Notes: a model not told the origin generated them from the letters alone. A stretch of DNA of 64,000 nt from Octadecabacter ascidiaceicola (GCF_900185015.1 NZ_FXYD01000002.1:558001-622000), one strand, 5' to 3'; shown: positions 29,759 to 38,387, counted from the stretch's first letter. Numbers and translations are program-made.

Positions 29759-32439
29759 TTTCGTTTAACCTGCTCATCTTCGTATCACTTGCCTACGTCG
29801 CCTTTTTGTTTTTAGTGGCGTTCGCTGCAGAACGCCGTTCTGCGCAGGGCAAAACCGGCTGGTTGCGCTCGTCGACGATCTACACGCTGTCGTTAAGCAT
29901 CTATTGCACCGCGTGGACGTTTTACGGCGCGGTAGGTTATGCCGCGCGATCTGGCCTTGAATACTTGACGATCTACCTTGGGCCGACCTTGGTGATGATC
30001 GGTTGGTGGTGGCTGGTGCGCAAGCTGGTACGAATTGGCCGCACGCAGCGTCTGACCTCTATCGCTGACCTCATTTCGTCGCGATACGGCAAGTCTACGG
30101 TGCTGGGCGTTTTGGTGACGGTCCTCGCGATTGTAGGAACAACACCCTATATTGCTTTGCAACTTCAGTCGGTTACCCAATCTATCGGCGTGTTTGCTGC
30201 AAGCAGTGGTGAAACTTGGTTACCGCGTGATCTGAATAGTGCTGCGATGTGGGTCGCTGTTGGGCTGGCTGTGTTTACAGTGGTTTTCGGCACCCGAAAC
30301 CTCGACGCTCATGAACGCCACCACGGGATCGTCTTGGCCATCGCGGTCGAAGCTGTGGTGAAGCTTTTTGCGCTGATGGCAGTTGGAATTTTCGTGGTTT
30401 GGGGCATTGCTGGCGGTGTCGGCCCGACGTTGGACCTCATTGACGCGTCTGCGCAATCGCAGTGGAACCCAGTTTCAGGGCGCTGGATTGGGCTAATCTT
30501 CGTCTCCGCTGGCGCATTCCTATGTTTGCCTCGGATGTTTCAGGTTTTGGTCGTGGAAAATTCTGACGAACGCGTTCTGGGAACCGCAAGCTGGGCGTTC
30601 CCAGCCTATTTACTCCTGATGAGCCTTTTCGTCATGCCGATCGCGGTGGTGGGGCTGGACCTTATGCCAGAGGGTTCGAACCCTGACTTGTTCGTTGTGA
30701 CGCTTCCTCTCAGTGAAGGGCGGCAGGGTCTTGCGATTTTGTCGTTCCTTGGTGGATTCTCGTCTGCGACATCCATGGTGATCGTGGCGACCTTGGCGTT
30801 GGCGACAATGGTATCTAACCATATTATCGTTCCGAGTTGGTTAAACGCCCGTACACCCGGTGCCGTGGTTTCCGGTGACGTGCGGCGGGTCGTTGTCATC
30901 TCGCGGCGTATCTCAATCGGCGTGATATTGGCATTTGGCTACATCTACTTCCGTTTGTCTGGGGGCGGCACGGCTTTGGCGGTTATTGGCCTCGTGTCCT
31001 TCATGGGCGTTGTTCAGGTGCTTCCGGCGATGATTGGTGGCGTGTTCTGGCGCGGCGCGAACCGATGGGGGGCAGGGGCTGGCTTGATCGTTGGCTTTAC
31101 GGTCTGGGCATGGACGAATTTTTTGCCGAGCTTCGGGATCGACGGCGCTATTTCCCAAGCTGTGTTCGAACATGGGCCATTCGGGATCGGTTGGCTAAGG
31201 CCACAAGCATTGTTCGGAATCACCGGAATGGATCCGTTTGTGCATGCGCTCTTCTGGTCAATGTTCCTTAACACCACAGCGTTCATGGTCGTCTCAATCC
31301 TGACCTTCCCGAACCCATTGGAACGCTTGCAGGGTGCGCAGTTTGTGAACGTGTTTGACTATTCCAGCGGTGCCCGCACATGGTCGCAATCCGCTGCGCA
31401 GGCTGAAGATCTACTCGTCATGGCGCAACGCATTCTTGGTGGCTCAGTGGCGCAGGCGACATTTCGGGCCGAAGCGAAATCCCAAGGCAAAGCAGGGTTT
31501 TTGCCAGACGTGACACCCGATTTCATTGGGCGATTGGAACGAGAACTGTCCGGTTCCGTGGGCGCGGCCACGGCCCATGCGATGATCGGTCAATTGACCG
31601 AAGGCACCATGGTTTCCGTCGAAGACCTGATCGCAGTGGCGGACGAAACCGCACAAATCATGGAGTACTCCAACGAATTGGAAGCCAAAAGCGCTGAGCA
31701 AGAACGTACTGCGCGCGCGCTTTTGGAAGCCAACGAAAAGCTGACCGCGCTGTCGATCCAGAAGGACGCGTTCCTTAGCCAAATCAGCCACGAATTGCGT
31801 ACGCCGATGACGTCGATCCGATCATTCTCGGATATTTTGCGTGACAGCGAAGTCGAAGACGAAGCGCGTAAGCGGTTTGCTGGGATCATCCATGAGGAAT
31901 CCAATCGCTTGACGCGTTTGCTTGATGATCTGCTTGACCTTGGCGTTCTGGAAAGCGGCCAAGTGCAGCTGAATATGGGGCAGGGCAGTTTGGCTGATGT
32001 GCTGGATCGCGCGGTGATCGCTTCTGGTGCGGACACTGGGAAGCTTTCAATCTTAAGAAAGCCCGGGGCCGAAGCTATTCTCGTTCAAACTGATCTGGAC
32101 CGTTTGGCGCAAGTGTTCATTAACCTGATCAGCAATGCCGCAAAGTACTGCGCATCCGAAACGCCGCAATTGCGGATCACTGTGCGAGAGATAGACGGTG
32201 AAACTGTCGTTGATTTTTGTGACAATGGCGCAGGCATTCCAAAGGAAAGCCAATCGATGATTTTCGAAAAATTCTCGAGGCTTGAGGATGAAGGCAAAGC
32301 CGGCGGTGCAGGCCTTGGCCTCGCGATTTGTCGCCAGATCATGGGCGCGCTTGGCGGTGATGTTATCTATCTTCCCGGTCAGGGCGGTGCGGCGTTTCGT
32401 GTTACGCTACCAAAAACACAGGCATTGGCCGCGCAATAA
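29755..32439 (+). CDS. Hybrid sensor: sodium-solute symporter domain plus histidine kinase (CrbS/CbrA-like)
   Basis: 894 residues. The first about 510 residues form a multi-helix SLC5/sodium-solute-symporter domain (for example FYGAVGYAARSGLEYLTIYL and FLGGFSSATSMVIVATLAL). A linker (about 530-640) and a coiled coil (about 625-665) follow, then the kinase: H box SQISHELRTPMTSIRSF with His679, N box NLISNAAKY, G1 DNGAGIP and G2 GGAGLGLAICRQIM. In CrbS and CbrA the symporter part acts as sensor or transporter of a nutrient; CrbS controls acs in other Proteobacteria. No receiver domain is fused; the separate receiver at 29086 is the likely partner. Start ATG 29755 overlaps the preceding stop. 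Confidence 0.93.
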   Translation: MISFNLLIFVSLAYVAFLFLVAFAAERRSAQGKTGWLRSSTIYTLSLSIYCTAWTFYGAVGYAARSGLEYLTIYLGPTLVMIGWWWLVRKLVRIGRTQRLTSIADLISSRYGKSTVLGVLVTVLAIVGTTPYIALQLQSVTQSIGVFAASSGETWLPRDLNSAAMWVAVGLAVFTVVFGTRNLDAHERHHGIVLAIAVEAVVKLFALMAVGIFVVWGIAGGVGPTLDLIDASAQSQWNPVSGRWIGLIFVSAGAFLCLPRMFQVLVVENSDERVLGTASWAFPAYLLLMSLFVMPIAVVGLDLMPEGSNPDLFVVTLPLSEGRQGLAILSFLGGFSSATSMVIVATLALATMVSNHIIVPSWLNARTPGAVVSGDVRRVVVISRRISIGVILAFGYIYFRLSGGGTALAVIGLVSFMGVVQVLPAMIGGVFWRGANRWGAGAGLIVGFTVWAWTNFLPSFGIDGAISQAVFEHGPFGIGWLRPQALFGITGMDPFVHALFWSMFLNTTAFMVVSILTFPNPLERLQGAQFVNVFDYSSGARTWSQSAAQAEDLLVMAQRILGGSVAQATFRAEAKSQGKAGFLPDVTPDFIGRLERELSGSVGAATAHAMIGQLTEGTMVSVEDLIAVADETAQIMEYSNELEAKSAEQERTARALLEANEKLTALSIQKDAFLSQISHELRTPMTSIRSFSDILRDSEVEDEARKRFAGIIHEESNRLTRLLDDLLDLGVLESGQVQLNMGQGSLADVLDRAVIASGADTGKLSILRKPGAEAILVQTDLDRLAQVFINLISNAAKYCASETPQLRITVREIDGETVVDFCDNGAGIPKESQSMIFEKFSRLEDEGKAGGAGLGLAICRQIMGALGGDVIYLPGQGGAAFRVTLPKTQALAAQ

Positions 32440-32522
32440 CCGATTTTCCCCCGTGTTGTTAGGGTGTTGGTAACCACATTCCCTCTACAAAGAACTATGA
32501 AATTTGACACGAGACAGCCCTG

Positions 32523-33503
32523 ATGGACGCGGTTAACCCGATCCTGGCCCATAAACTTGGGCAGTTGCAGACTGAAGCACCAGAACTTGCTGAAAGTGCG
32601 ACTTCTCCAACACGCCAAATGCGCCGTGCCTTGGGGCGTGCCGCAGACAACGCCGTTGGCCTATTGGCGTCCGTGCTTGGAATCTCTGAGGATCAGATGG
32701 ATGCAGAAGGGTTGATAGAAGACGGGCCGGATGACTGGATCGTGTTAGGCCTGCGTACTGGTGATGCGGCTGGCCTTTCGGGGCTTTTCCTGATGGACCC
32801 ACCTTTGCGGTCTGCTTTGATCGAGATGCAGACAATGGGCAGTTTGCTTCCCTTGCCTGAAACCCAGCGCCCCGTTACCCGCACGGACGCGGTGATGTCG
32901 GTGCCATTTGCCGCAAACTTGCTCGCTGAATTGGGCGAAGTCGAATTCGGTGCGCCAGACGTTAACCTCGCGGCGTATGATATCGGCCCGGTCGAAAATT
33001 TGCGCACCGCAGGGCTGGTAATGATGCAGGGGAGGTATCGCGTTTGGCGGGTTTCCGTTCAATTGGGCGGTGGGGAAGCGCAGGGCGAAATGCTGATTGC
33101 GTTACGCCCCAAGGATGCCAATGTTCCCCAGCCGACGGTGGATACGAACGCTTGGTCAAGAAATCTGCGCGATGCATTGGATGATGCCCCCGCTGACCTT
33201 GATGCTGTTCTGACAAAGATGACTTTGCCCATCAGCAAGATCGAAGCGTTTGAGGTGGGGCAGGTTTTGCAGCTGGCGGGGACAACGGTCGGATCAGTCA
33301 CGCTCACGGGGCCGGGTGGTGAAGCTGTATCAACTGCGCGTCTCGGGCAGGTCGCGGGGAAACGCGCGGTGCGGATTGAAGATGCTCAAATTGAAATGCT
33401 GGACGATCCCCCGATGCTGCCTTCGGCTCCACAGCCAAGCCCACACAATACTGCTGCCACACCGGAGCCCACTCCGACGGCGGCTGACCTGGTTGGGGGA
33501 TAA
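32523..33503 (+). CDS. FliM/FliN C-terminal (SpoA) domain protein, orphan
   Basis: 326 residues. The C-terminal 80-90 residues (about 225-300, MTLPISKIEAFEVGQVLQL then VTLTGPGGEAVSTARLGQVAGKRAV split over the window) match the SpoA fold of FliM/FliN flagellar switch and T3SS C-ring proteins. The N-terminal two thirds resemble the middle domain of FliM only loosely, and the tail is Pro-rich. No flagellar gene is nearby, so it may serve a distant flagellar locus. The ATG at 32523 is accepted without a strong ribosome site. Confidence 0.75.
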   Translation: MDAVNPILAHKLGQLQTEAPELAESATSPTRQMRRALGRAADNAVGLLASVLGISEDQMDAEGLIEDGPDDWIVLGLRTGDAAGLSGLFLMDPPLRSALIEMQTMGSLLPLPETQRPVTRTDAVMSVPFAANLLAELGEVEFGAPDVNLAAYDIGPVENLRTAGLVMMQGRYRVWRVSVQLGGGEAQGEMLIALRPKDANVPQPTVDTNAWSRNLRDALDDAPADLDAVLTKMTLPISKIEAFEVGQVLQLAGTTVGSVTLTGPGGEAVSTARLGQVAGKRAVRIEDAQIEMLDDPPMLPSAPQPSPHNTAATPEPTPTAADLVGG

Positions 33504-33506
33504 AGC

Positions 33507-33932
33507 TTAGCTTCCCGCGAGAGCATCCAATTGCGAACGCATCATGGACAGATCATATCCATTTTGCGCTGCGATTTCGGTGATCTCATCAGTGCTGCGC
33601 TTACCAGCTTGGGACAGTGCCCAAACAATTGCACTGCGCGTGCCGGACGCACAATAAGCCAGAACTGGCCCTTTTGCTTTGGCGCGGGCGTCGTCTAGTT
33701 GCGCCCCCATATCGGGTGAGAGCGTAATATGTGTGACGGGCAGCACCACAAGCTCAACCCCAGCCGCTGACGCGGCGGCCTGCATTGCATCCACCTGATG
33801 AGACGGCGGAACCTCTGCATCCGGGCGGTTGACGACGATGGTGGTAAACCCTTGCTCTGCGATCGCAGGCAAATCCTGCGGGTCTATTTGCGGGGAAACG
33901 GCGAAGTCGGGGGTCAGTTGGCGAATATCCAT
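33507..33932 (-). CDS. TIGR01244/DUF442 family phosphatase-like protein
   Basis: 141 residues of the beta-lactamase-hydrolase-like (Blh N-terminal) family with a dual-specificity-phosphatase fold. It begins MDIRQLTPDFAVSPQIDP and carries the active-site loop YCASGTRSA, a C-x4-R variant with catalytic Cys. The frame is open 140 codons further up, but that part is antisense to the hydratase gene and shows no homology, so ATG 33932 (AGGG upstream) is used. Relatives act as sulfurtransferase- or phosphatase-like enzymes; the substrate is unknown. Confidence 0.9.
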   Translation of the reverse strand: MDIRQLTPDFAVSPQIDPQDLPAIAEQGFTTIVVNRPDAEVPPSHQVDAMQAAASAAGVELVVLPVTHITLSPDMGAQLDDARAKAKGPVLAYCASGTRSAIVWALSQAGKRSTDEITEIAAQNGYDLSMMRSQLDALAGS

Positions 33933-34101
33933 GCCCTGATTTAGAACGTGCTGCGGCACAGGTCTAGACCGCGCGGGGCACAAATCGACCTGTACCACCT
34001 TAGATTGTTGTGTTTGGGGGCTTTCCCTTTTTCTTTCAGCCAGCCATTCTGTTAACCATAGCGGGCCAACTGTATTTCCGGCCCGCAAGATTAGGAGTGA
34101 C

Positions 34102-35436
34102 ATGGCACGTTTGGTGCGGTTTCGAGTAATAGACGGGATTGCCGTTGTCACACTGGACGCGGCCCCCGTGAATGCGCTTTCTGCCCCCATGCGTGCAGGT
34201 CTTTGGGAAGTATTCAGCCGCATCGATAGCAACCCAGACATTAAAGCGGCGGTATTGATGGCCGCTGGGCGCATGTTTTCTGCAGGTGCTGATATTCGCG
34301 AGTTTTCCGATCCGGTTGCTGATCCGTCTTTGCCGCAGCTGTGCAACCATATTGAAGCCTGCACCAAACCCGTCGTTGCAGCCTTTCACGGGCAAACGCT
34401 GGGTGGTGGCGCAGAACTCGTTCTTGCGGCGCATTATCGTCTCGCATCTCCGGATGCGCGTTTTGGGCTTCCCGAAATCTCATTGGGCCTCGTTCCTGGG
34501 GCAGGAGGTACGCAGCGGCTTCCGCGTTTGATTGGGGCTGAGAGAGCGCTTCAGTTATTGATCACGACTAAGTCTATTGAAGCAGGCATTGCTCATCGGA
34601 CCGGGCTTGTTGATGGGATCGTTCAAGGCGATCTTGGGTCTGGTGCCATAGCCTTTGCCCAAAACCTTATTGAGAGCGGGAAAGGGCCAAGGCCAACGCG
34701 AGACAATCGAAAGCACTTTCTGGACGCGCGCGCACATGCTGCTGCAATTGCTAAAGCACGCGCGAGCTTGGATGGTAGCCCGCTACATGCTCCAGAACGG
34801 GCTGTTGATTGCGTTGAGGTTGCGGCCTTGCTTCCATTTGATGCGGGTTTGGCGTTTGAGGACGACGCGTTCGCCCGTTGCATGGAACACCCTCAATCGA
34901 TCGCTTTGCGGCATGTTTTCATGGCTGAACGAAAAATCGATAGCGCATTGATTGAAAAGGCCGAAAATAATTTCCGCCCCGTTGCGCCCATGGGAAAATC
35001 TGTAGCAACGCGACTGCGCAAGACAGTGGTAAAAGCCGCAGAACACCTCGTTGAAAACGGTGAGAACGAAGCGGACATCGACGGTGCCATGGTCGCCTAT
35101 GGTTTTCGCAAAGGGCCGTCTGGAGGTAGAACGAAAACCGAAAGAAATTCCGAAATAGAACGCAAAATGATCGCAGCGCTTGTTGTTGAGGGCGCTGCAT
35201 GCGTTGATGAAGGGGCGGTCCAACGCCCATCAGATGTGGATGCGCTAGCGGTTCACGCGATTAGTTTTCCGCGCCGCATGGGTGGCCCGATGCGTGCTGC
35301 TCAGTCTATGGGGCTGATCGGTTTGCGCAAAGACATGCGCGTTTGGGCGCAAGACAGCGAAATATGGACTGTACCAAACCTGCTTGATGAAGCGATTAAA
35401 GACGCGCGCGGGTTTGACGCCGTCGAAAGCTCTTAG
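34102..35436 (+). CDS. Enoyl-CoA hydratase fused to a reduced 3-hydroxyacyl-CoA dehydrogenase C-terminal part
   Basis: 444 residues; FadB/FadJ-type bifunctional proteins have about 700. Residues 1-190 form a full crotonase domain with the oxyanion segments AAGRMFSAGADIREF and HGQTLGGGAELVLAAHYRLAS and the catalytic Glu region FGLPEISLGLVPGAGGTQRLPR. After the FMAERK segment that normally precedes the NAD-binding domain, the sequence goes straight to the C-terminal part (ENGENEADIDGAMVAYGFRKGP and VDEGAVQRPSDVDALAV). The GxGxxG Rossmann domain and the middle of the C-terminal domain are absent. Hydratase or isomerase activity is likely; dehydrogenase activity is not. The reading frame is intact. 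Confidence 0.88.
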   Translation: MARLVRFRVIDGIAVVTLDAAPVNALSAPMRAGLWEVFSRIDSNPDIKAAVLMAAGRMFSAGADIREFSDPVADPSLPQLCNHIEACTKPVVAAFHGQTLGGGAELVLAAHYRLASPDARFGLPEISLGLVPGAGGTQRLPRLIGAERALQLLITTKSIEAGIAHRTGLVDGIVQGDLGSGAIAFAQNLIESGKGPRPTRDNRKHFLDARAHAAAIAKARASLDGSPLHAPERAVDCVEVAALLPFDAGLAFEDDAFARCMEHPQSIALRHVFMAERKIDSALIEKAENNFRPVAPMGKSVATRLRKTVVKAAEHLVENGENEADIDGAMVAYGFRKGPSGGRTKTERNSEIERKMIAALVVEGAACVDEGAVQRPSDVDALAVHAISFPRRMGGPMRAAQSMGLIGLRKDMRVWAQDSEIWTVPNLLDEAIKDARGFDAVESS

Positions 35437-35648
35437 GTCAGGATCACGCCCAAGACGACGCACATCAACCCGATGACCGACAATAAGAATGACCCAAGGT
35501 TCAGTGGCAAAACCGCCTGAATCTTTGCGCGCAGTTCCTCGTCGTTGGCTGCTTCGCGTTTTGCACGGCGCACTTTCAGGATGCTCAGAATAATTCCCAC
35601 AAGCCCAATCACCGAAATGACGGCACCAATGCTGATCAATAGGTCCAT
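35433..35648 (-). CDS. Small membrane protein of unknown function
   Basis: 71 residues with two hydrophobic helices (about 3-23 and 50-70) and a charged segment with KVRRAKREAANDEEL between them. The start ATG 35648 is supported by AGGAGA upstream; the longer open frame above it is antisense to gapR. No family recognised. It is divergent from gapR and its stop overlaps the hydratase stop (TTAG). Confidence 0.75.
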   Translation of the reverse strand: MDLLISIGAVISVIGLVGIILSILKVRRAKREAANDEELRAKIQAVLPLNLGSFLLSVIGLMCVVLGVILT

Positions 35649-35765
35649 TTGCGTCTCCTGTTTGCCAGACATCGGGTACAGCGCCTGCGGCTTGCACGCA
35701 ACCGCTTGCCGCGCGGCGCGGGGGCGGTTAGGGAAGGGGCCGATCCAACCCATATGAGGCCCGAC

Positions 35766-36023
35766 ATGTCTGACACATCCATCGACACAAGCTACCGCGT
35801 AACCGCAGACGAATTGCGTCAGTTCGTTGAACGGATCGAACGCCTTGATGCCGAGAAGAAAGACCTCGCCGAGCAGCAAAAAGAAGTGATGGCCGAAGCC
35901 AAGGGGCGCGGCTACGACACCAAAGTCATGCGCAAAGTGATCGCACTGCGCAAGCGTGACAGCGACGACATCGCCGAAGAAGAAGCCGTGCTTGAGATGT
36001 ATAAAGAAGCGCTTGGCATGTAA
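35766..36023 (+). CDS. DUF2312/GapR-family nucleoid-associated protein
   Basis: 85 residues of the DUF2312 family; its Caulobacter member GapR binds overtwisted AT-rich DNA ahead of forks and supports topoisomerases. Hallmarks are VTADELRQFVERIERLDAEK at the start, the basic EAKGRGYDTKVMRKVIALRK segment and the acidic EEEAVLEMYKEALG tail. ATG 35766 is chosen; ATG 35754 would add four residues. An intrinsic terminator follows directly. Confidence 0.95.
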   Translation: MSDTSIDTSYRVTADELRQFVERIERLDAEKKDLAEQQKEVMAEAKGRGYDTKVMRKVIALRKRDSDDIAEEEAVLEMYKEALGM

Positions 36024-36024
36024 T

Positions 36025-36043
36025 CGCCCCAAAAGGGCGTTTT
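36025..36043 (+). terminator. Rho-independent terminator after gapR
   Basis: CGCCC pairs with GGGCG around a five-base CAAAA loop and is followed by TTTT. It begins two bases after the gapR stop codon and may also serve the convergent phzF-like gene. Confidence 0.8.
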
Positions 36044-36056
36044 CATAAACGGCTGA

Positions 36057-36893
36057 TCAGAGGGTCACGCGACCCTCGATCAAGATATTTGTATGCCCAC
36101 CGATGCGCATTGGCCCGTTGTCCGGATCGTCCGGTAACGGGATCACATGCACGCGGCCAAGACGCCCGATACAGGTGCCTTGCGCGACGATATGCGGGGC
36201 TTTGACGCGGCCCTGTGACTGCATCCAATGGGCGAGGGCTGCGTTCAAAGAACCCGTGATCGGGTCCTCAGTTAGACCTGACCACATTGAAAACATGCGA
36301 ACTTCATAGTCTGCATCGCCATCCTTGTGAGGCGCAATAAGGCCGACGGCCAAGCCTTTGACAGGTGATATTGCGACAGCATCAAGTGTTAGCAGATCAT
36401 CGGCGTCACGCATTTCAATCGCATGCCAAACGGGGCCATTGTCCAGAACCGCGTGGCTGTTGATGCGCGTCGGATCAAGGTTCAGGGCGGTGGTGATTGC
36501 CGCAAGCGTTGCCTCTGGCATTTCACTAACCACCGTCGGCGGGGCAATAAACGCCGGCGTATCACCACTAAGGTCGATCTCAACCAACCCAACACCGCAG
36601 TTCTGCCGGATCACACCCACCTGTTTGGGCGTATTCCCCGCAGCCATCCAACAGGTCGCCGTGCCAAGGGTAGGGTGCCCCGCAAAGGGCAGCTCGCGCG
36701 AGACCGTGAAAATGCGGATGTCGTAATCCGCAGCAGGATCAGTCGGCGGGCAAACAAAAGTGGTTTCCGCCAGATTGGTCCAGCGGGCAAAGGCCTGCAT
36801 GTCATCATCGCTCAGCCCGTCGCCATCCAACACAACGGCCAGCCCGTTACCACCCGTAGGCGTCGTGCTGAAAACATCGCATTGCATGAACAC
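36057..36893 (-). CDS. PhzF-family isomerase/epimerase-like protein
   Basis: 278 residues of the PhzF fold (diaminopimelate-epimerase-like, two similar halves). The N-terminal DVFSTTPTGGNGLAVV corresponds to the family start with GNPLAVV, here with Gly instead of Pro. The conserved Glu general base is in TNLAETTFV, and RELPFAGHPTLGTA and DPITGSLNAALAHW are present. Start is uncertain: GTG 36893 (used) or ATG 36887; an ATG at 36968 would overlap the upstream gene by 59 bp. The substrate is unknown; family members outside phenazine producers are mostly uncharacterised. Confidence 0.9.
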   Translation of the reverse strand: MFMQCDVFSTTPTGGNGLAVVLDGDGLSDDDMQAFARWTNLAETTFVCPPTDPAADYDIRIFTVSRELPFAGHPTLGTATCWMAAGNTPKQVGVIRQNCGVGLVEIDLSGDTPAFIAPPTVVSEMPEATLAAITTALNLDPTRINSHAVLDNGPVWHAIEMRDADDLLTLDAVAISPVKGLAVGLIAPHKDGDADYEVRMFSMWSGLTEDPITGSLNAALAHWMQSQGRVKAPHIVAQGTCIGRLGRVHVIPLPDDPDNGPMRIGGHTNILIEGRVTL

Positions 36894-36909
36894 GCGGGAT
36901 CGGGCGGTT

Positions 36910-37785
36910 TTATGGGCCAATGAAGTTAACCCCTTCCATGCTGACGATACGGTCGATGTCTTCGTCATAGTTCGCCGTTAGCTGTGCCACGGTTTCATCC
37001 GTCCAGCCGGGAATGTCGATCTCGTCCTCGATTTCGTCGTCCAGCGCGTATTTTTCCAAGAACGCCGCAATAATGCGCCGCTTTTGTTGCTCCGTCTGGG
37101 GCGGGTTGGCCTTCAGGTAGGTGACAAAATGCTTCATGCCATCCGCACTCATGATCGCGCTGAGCAGGTCAAACCCGCCTGTAATCTTGGCCAATGGATC
37201 AACGCCTCCGAGCTCGCGAATAAGCTGGGCCCAAATAAGCGGGGTGTCTTCGTTACACCAAACCGTCAGGCTGGCGCGCGGTAGAATCGTGCGAATACGT
37301 GCAATCAAGTCGGACCAGCGCAAATCAAACGGATCGATGCCATTCATAAACTTGGTAAAATTATTTGCGCTGCTGTCCCCGAAAGTGGCGGGGATGAACG
37401 TCGCAGGATTGCGCAAACCGATGAATATTTCGATATCATCGTTAGGAAACAGATCCGAAAGGCCCTGAAGTTTCTGCTCGGCGAGCGTGTAGAAAATTCC
37501 ATCTTCAAAAACACGTCGATGCACGCACATGAACTGGGCGTGGCTCATCACAAGGCGGTTGCACTGCTCATCGTCGAGAATCGCATCCATCAAGATTTCG
37601 CGCGTGTCTGCTGCAGGTGCTTGTCCATCAAGTGCTTGAATCGTCTCGCGAATCAAACGTCGGTACTTGCCCGGGCCCGGAACCTTCACACCCTGCGCAG
37701 CAAAGGTTTCAGCGTTTTTGAGTACAGATTTAAGGAGTCGATCCTGATCCGTACAATTTGCGCCGATATGGTAAACAATTTGCAT
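36910..37785 (-). CDS. Sulfotransferase-like hypothetical protein
   Basis: 291 residues. The start VYHIGANCTDQDRLLKSVLKN aligns with the HIG-x-KTGT PAPS-binding loop of sulfotransferases but lacks the Lys-Thr-Gly-Thr residues. A later FIGLRNPATFIPATF resembles the R-x-P segment of the family that contacts the 3'-phosphate. So it may be a diverged or inactive member. The gene is 16 bp upstream of the phzF-like start, probably in one transcript. Conserved function not known. Confidence 0.65.
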   Translation of the reverse strand: MQIVYHIGANCTDQDRLLKSVLKNAETFAAQGVKVPGPGKYRRLIRETIQALDGQAPAADTREILMDAILDDEQCNRLVMSHAQFMCVHRRVFEDGIFYTLAEQKLQGLSDLFPNDDIEIFIGLRNPATFIPATFGDSSANNFTKFMNGIDPFDLRWSDLIARIRTILPRASLTVWCNEDTPLIWAQLIRELGGVDPLAKITGGFDLLSAIMSADGMKHFVTYLKANPPQTEQQKRRIIAAFLEKYALDDEIEDEIDIPGWTDETVAQLTANYDEDIDRIVSMEGVNFIGP

Positions 37786-37928
37786 GAAATCCGCGCCCGT
37801 TGCCGTTGTGAAATGGTGTTTTTTGAACCTTAAGCGCGATTTACGACCAGTGGAACCTTCATTGATGCAGATTTCTGTTCAAAACCCTCTTGCGCGAACT
37901 CAAAAGGTCCCTTAAGTCACCGCCCAGT

Positions 37929-38004
37929 GCCCCTATAGCTCAGCTGGTAGAGCAACTGATTTGTAATCAGTAGGTCCGCGGTTCGAGTCCGTGTGGGGGC
38001 ACCA
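37929..38004 (+). tRNA. tRNA-Thr (anticodon TGT)
   Basis: 76 bases including an encoded CCA end. The acceptor stem GCCCCTA pairs with TGGGGGC, the D arm has AGCTCAGCTGGTAGAGC, the anticodon stem ACTGA/TCAGT holds the loop TTTGTAA with anticodon TGT, and the T arm carries GGTTCGAGTCC. It reads ACA codons. The AT-rich accessory island begins right after it, so its 3' end is a probable attachment site. Confidence 0.97.
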
Positions 38005-38210
38005 TTTATTCTAAAATTACAAATATATATCAATAATTTAGATCGTATTTCTATTATTCAGGCCACCTTTTGGCCCACCGCACCAAGTGCGAAACAGCGT
38101 GTTGCCATGTTCTGCCTTGGTCAGACCAGAATCAACCGCTACCCTGACCCAGCCTAGGTATGTCTAACCCTAGGGCATCGCGATGCTCTTCAATCATGGA
38201 GAACATTGTG
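38005..38210. other. AT-rich left edge of the genomic island
   Basis: The 206 bp between the tRNA and the AlpA-like gene change abruptly to AT-rich sequence. I find no integrase, no second copy of the tRNA 3' end in the window, and no other gene. Several in-frame stops interrupt every frame longer than about 30 codons. An integrase may have been lost. Confidence 0.5.
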
Positions 38211-38387
38211 ATGAGGATACTTTCAAAACGTCAGGTCAAAGAGTTGGTTCTATATTCACCGCAACACATCGCACGCCTAGAGAAGGCAGGCTCATTCCCA
38301 ACGCGGGTACAGCTGGGCCCGAACCGGGTGGGCTGGGTTGAGGCTGAAGTGTTGGACTGGCTCAATGAACGCCTGGCACAGCGTTAG
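38211..38387 (+). CDS. AlpA-family excisionase-like DNA-binding protein
   Basis: 58 residues. The sequence RILSKRQVKELVLYSPQHIA, then KAGSFPTRVQLGPNRVGW and EVLDWLNERL, is the winged-helix pattern of AlpA/Prophage CP4-57 regulators. Such proteins control integrase genes and excision of tRNA-linked islands. ATG 38211 is chosen because GGAGA lies 9 bp before it; upstream in-frame starts would add residues without homology. No integrase is found beside it, so it is probably a relic of the island's mobility module. Confidence 0.88.
   Translation: MRILSKRQVKELVLYSPQHIARLEKAGSFPTRVQLGPNRVGWVEAEVLDWLNERLAQR

Noticed and set aside
33933-34367. N-terminal extension of the TIGR01244-type protein
   Set aside because: The added 140 codons are antisense to the hydratase gene and lack homology; ATG 33932 fits the family start.
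34102-35436. Hydratase fusion as a frameshifted pseudogene
   Set aside because: The frame is open throughout and the joined parts align in register with the family, so an in-frame loss is more likely.
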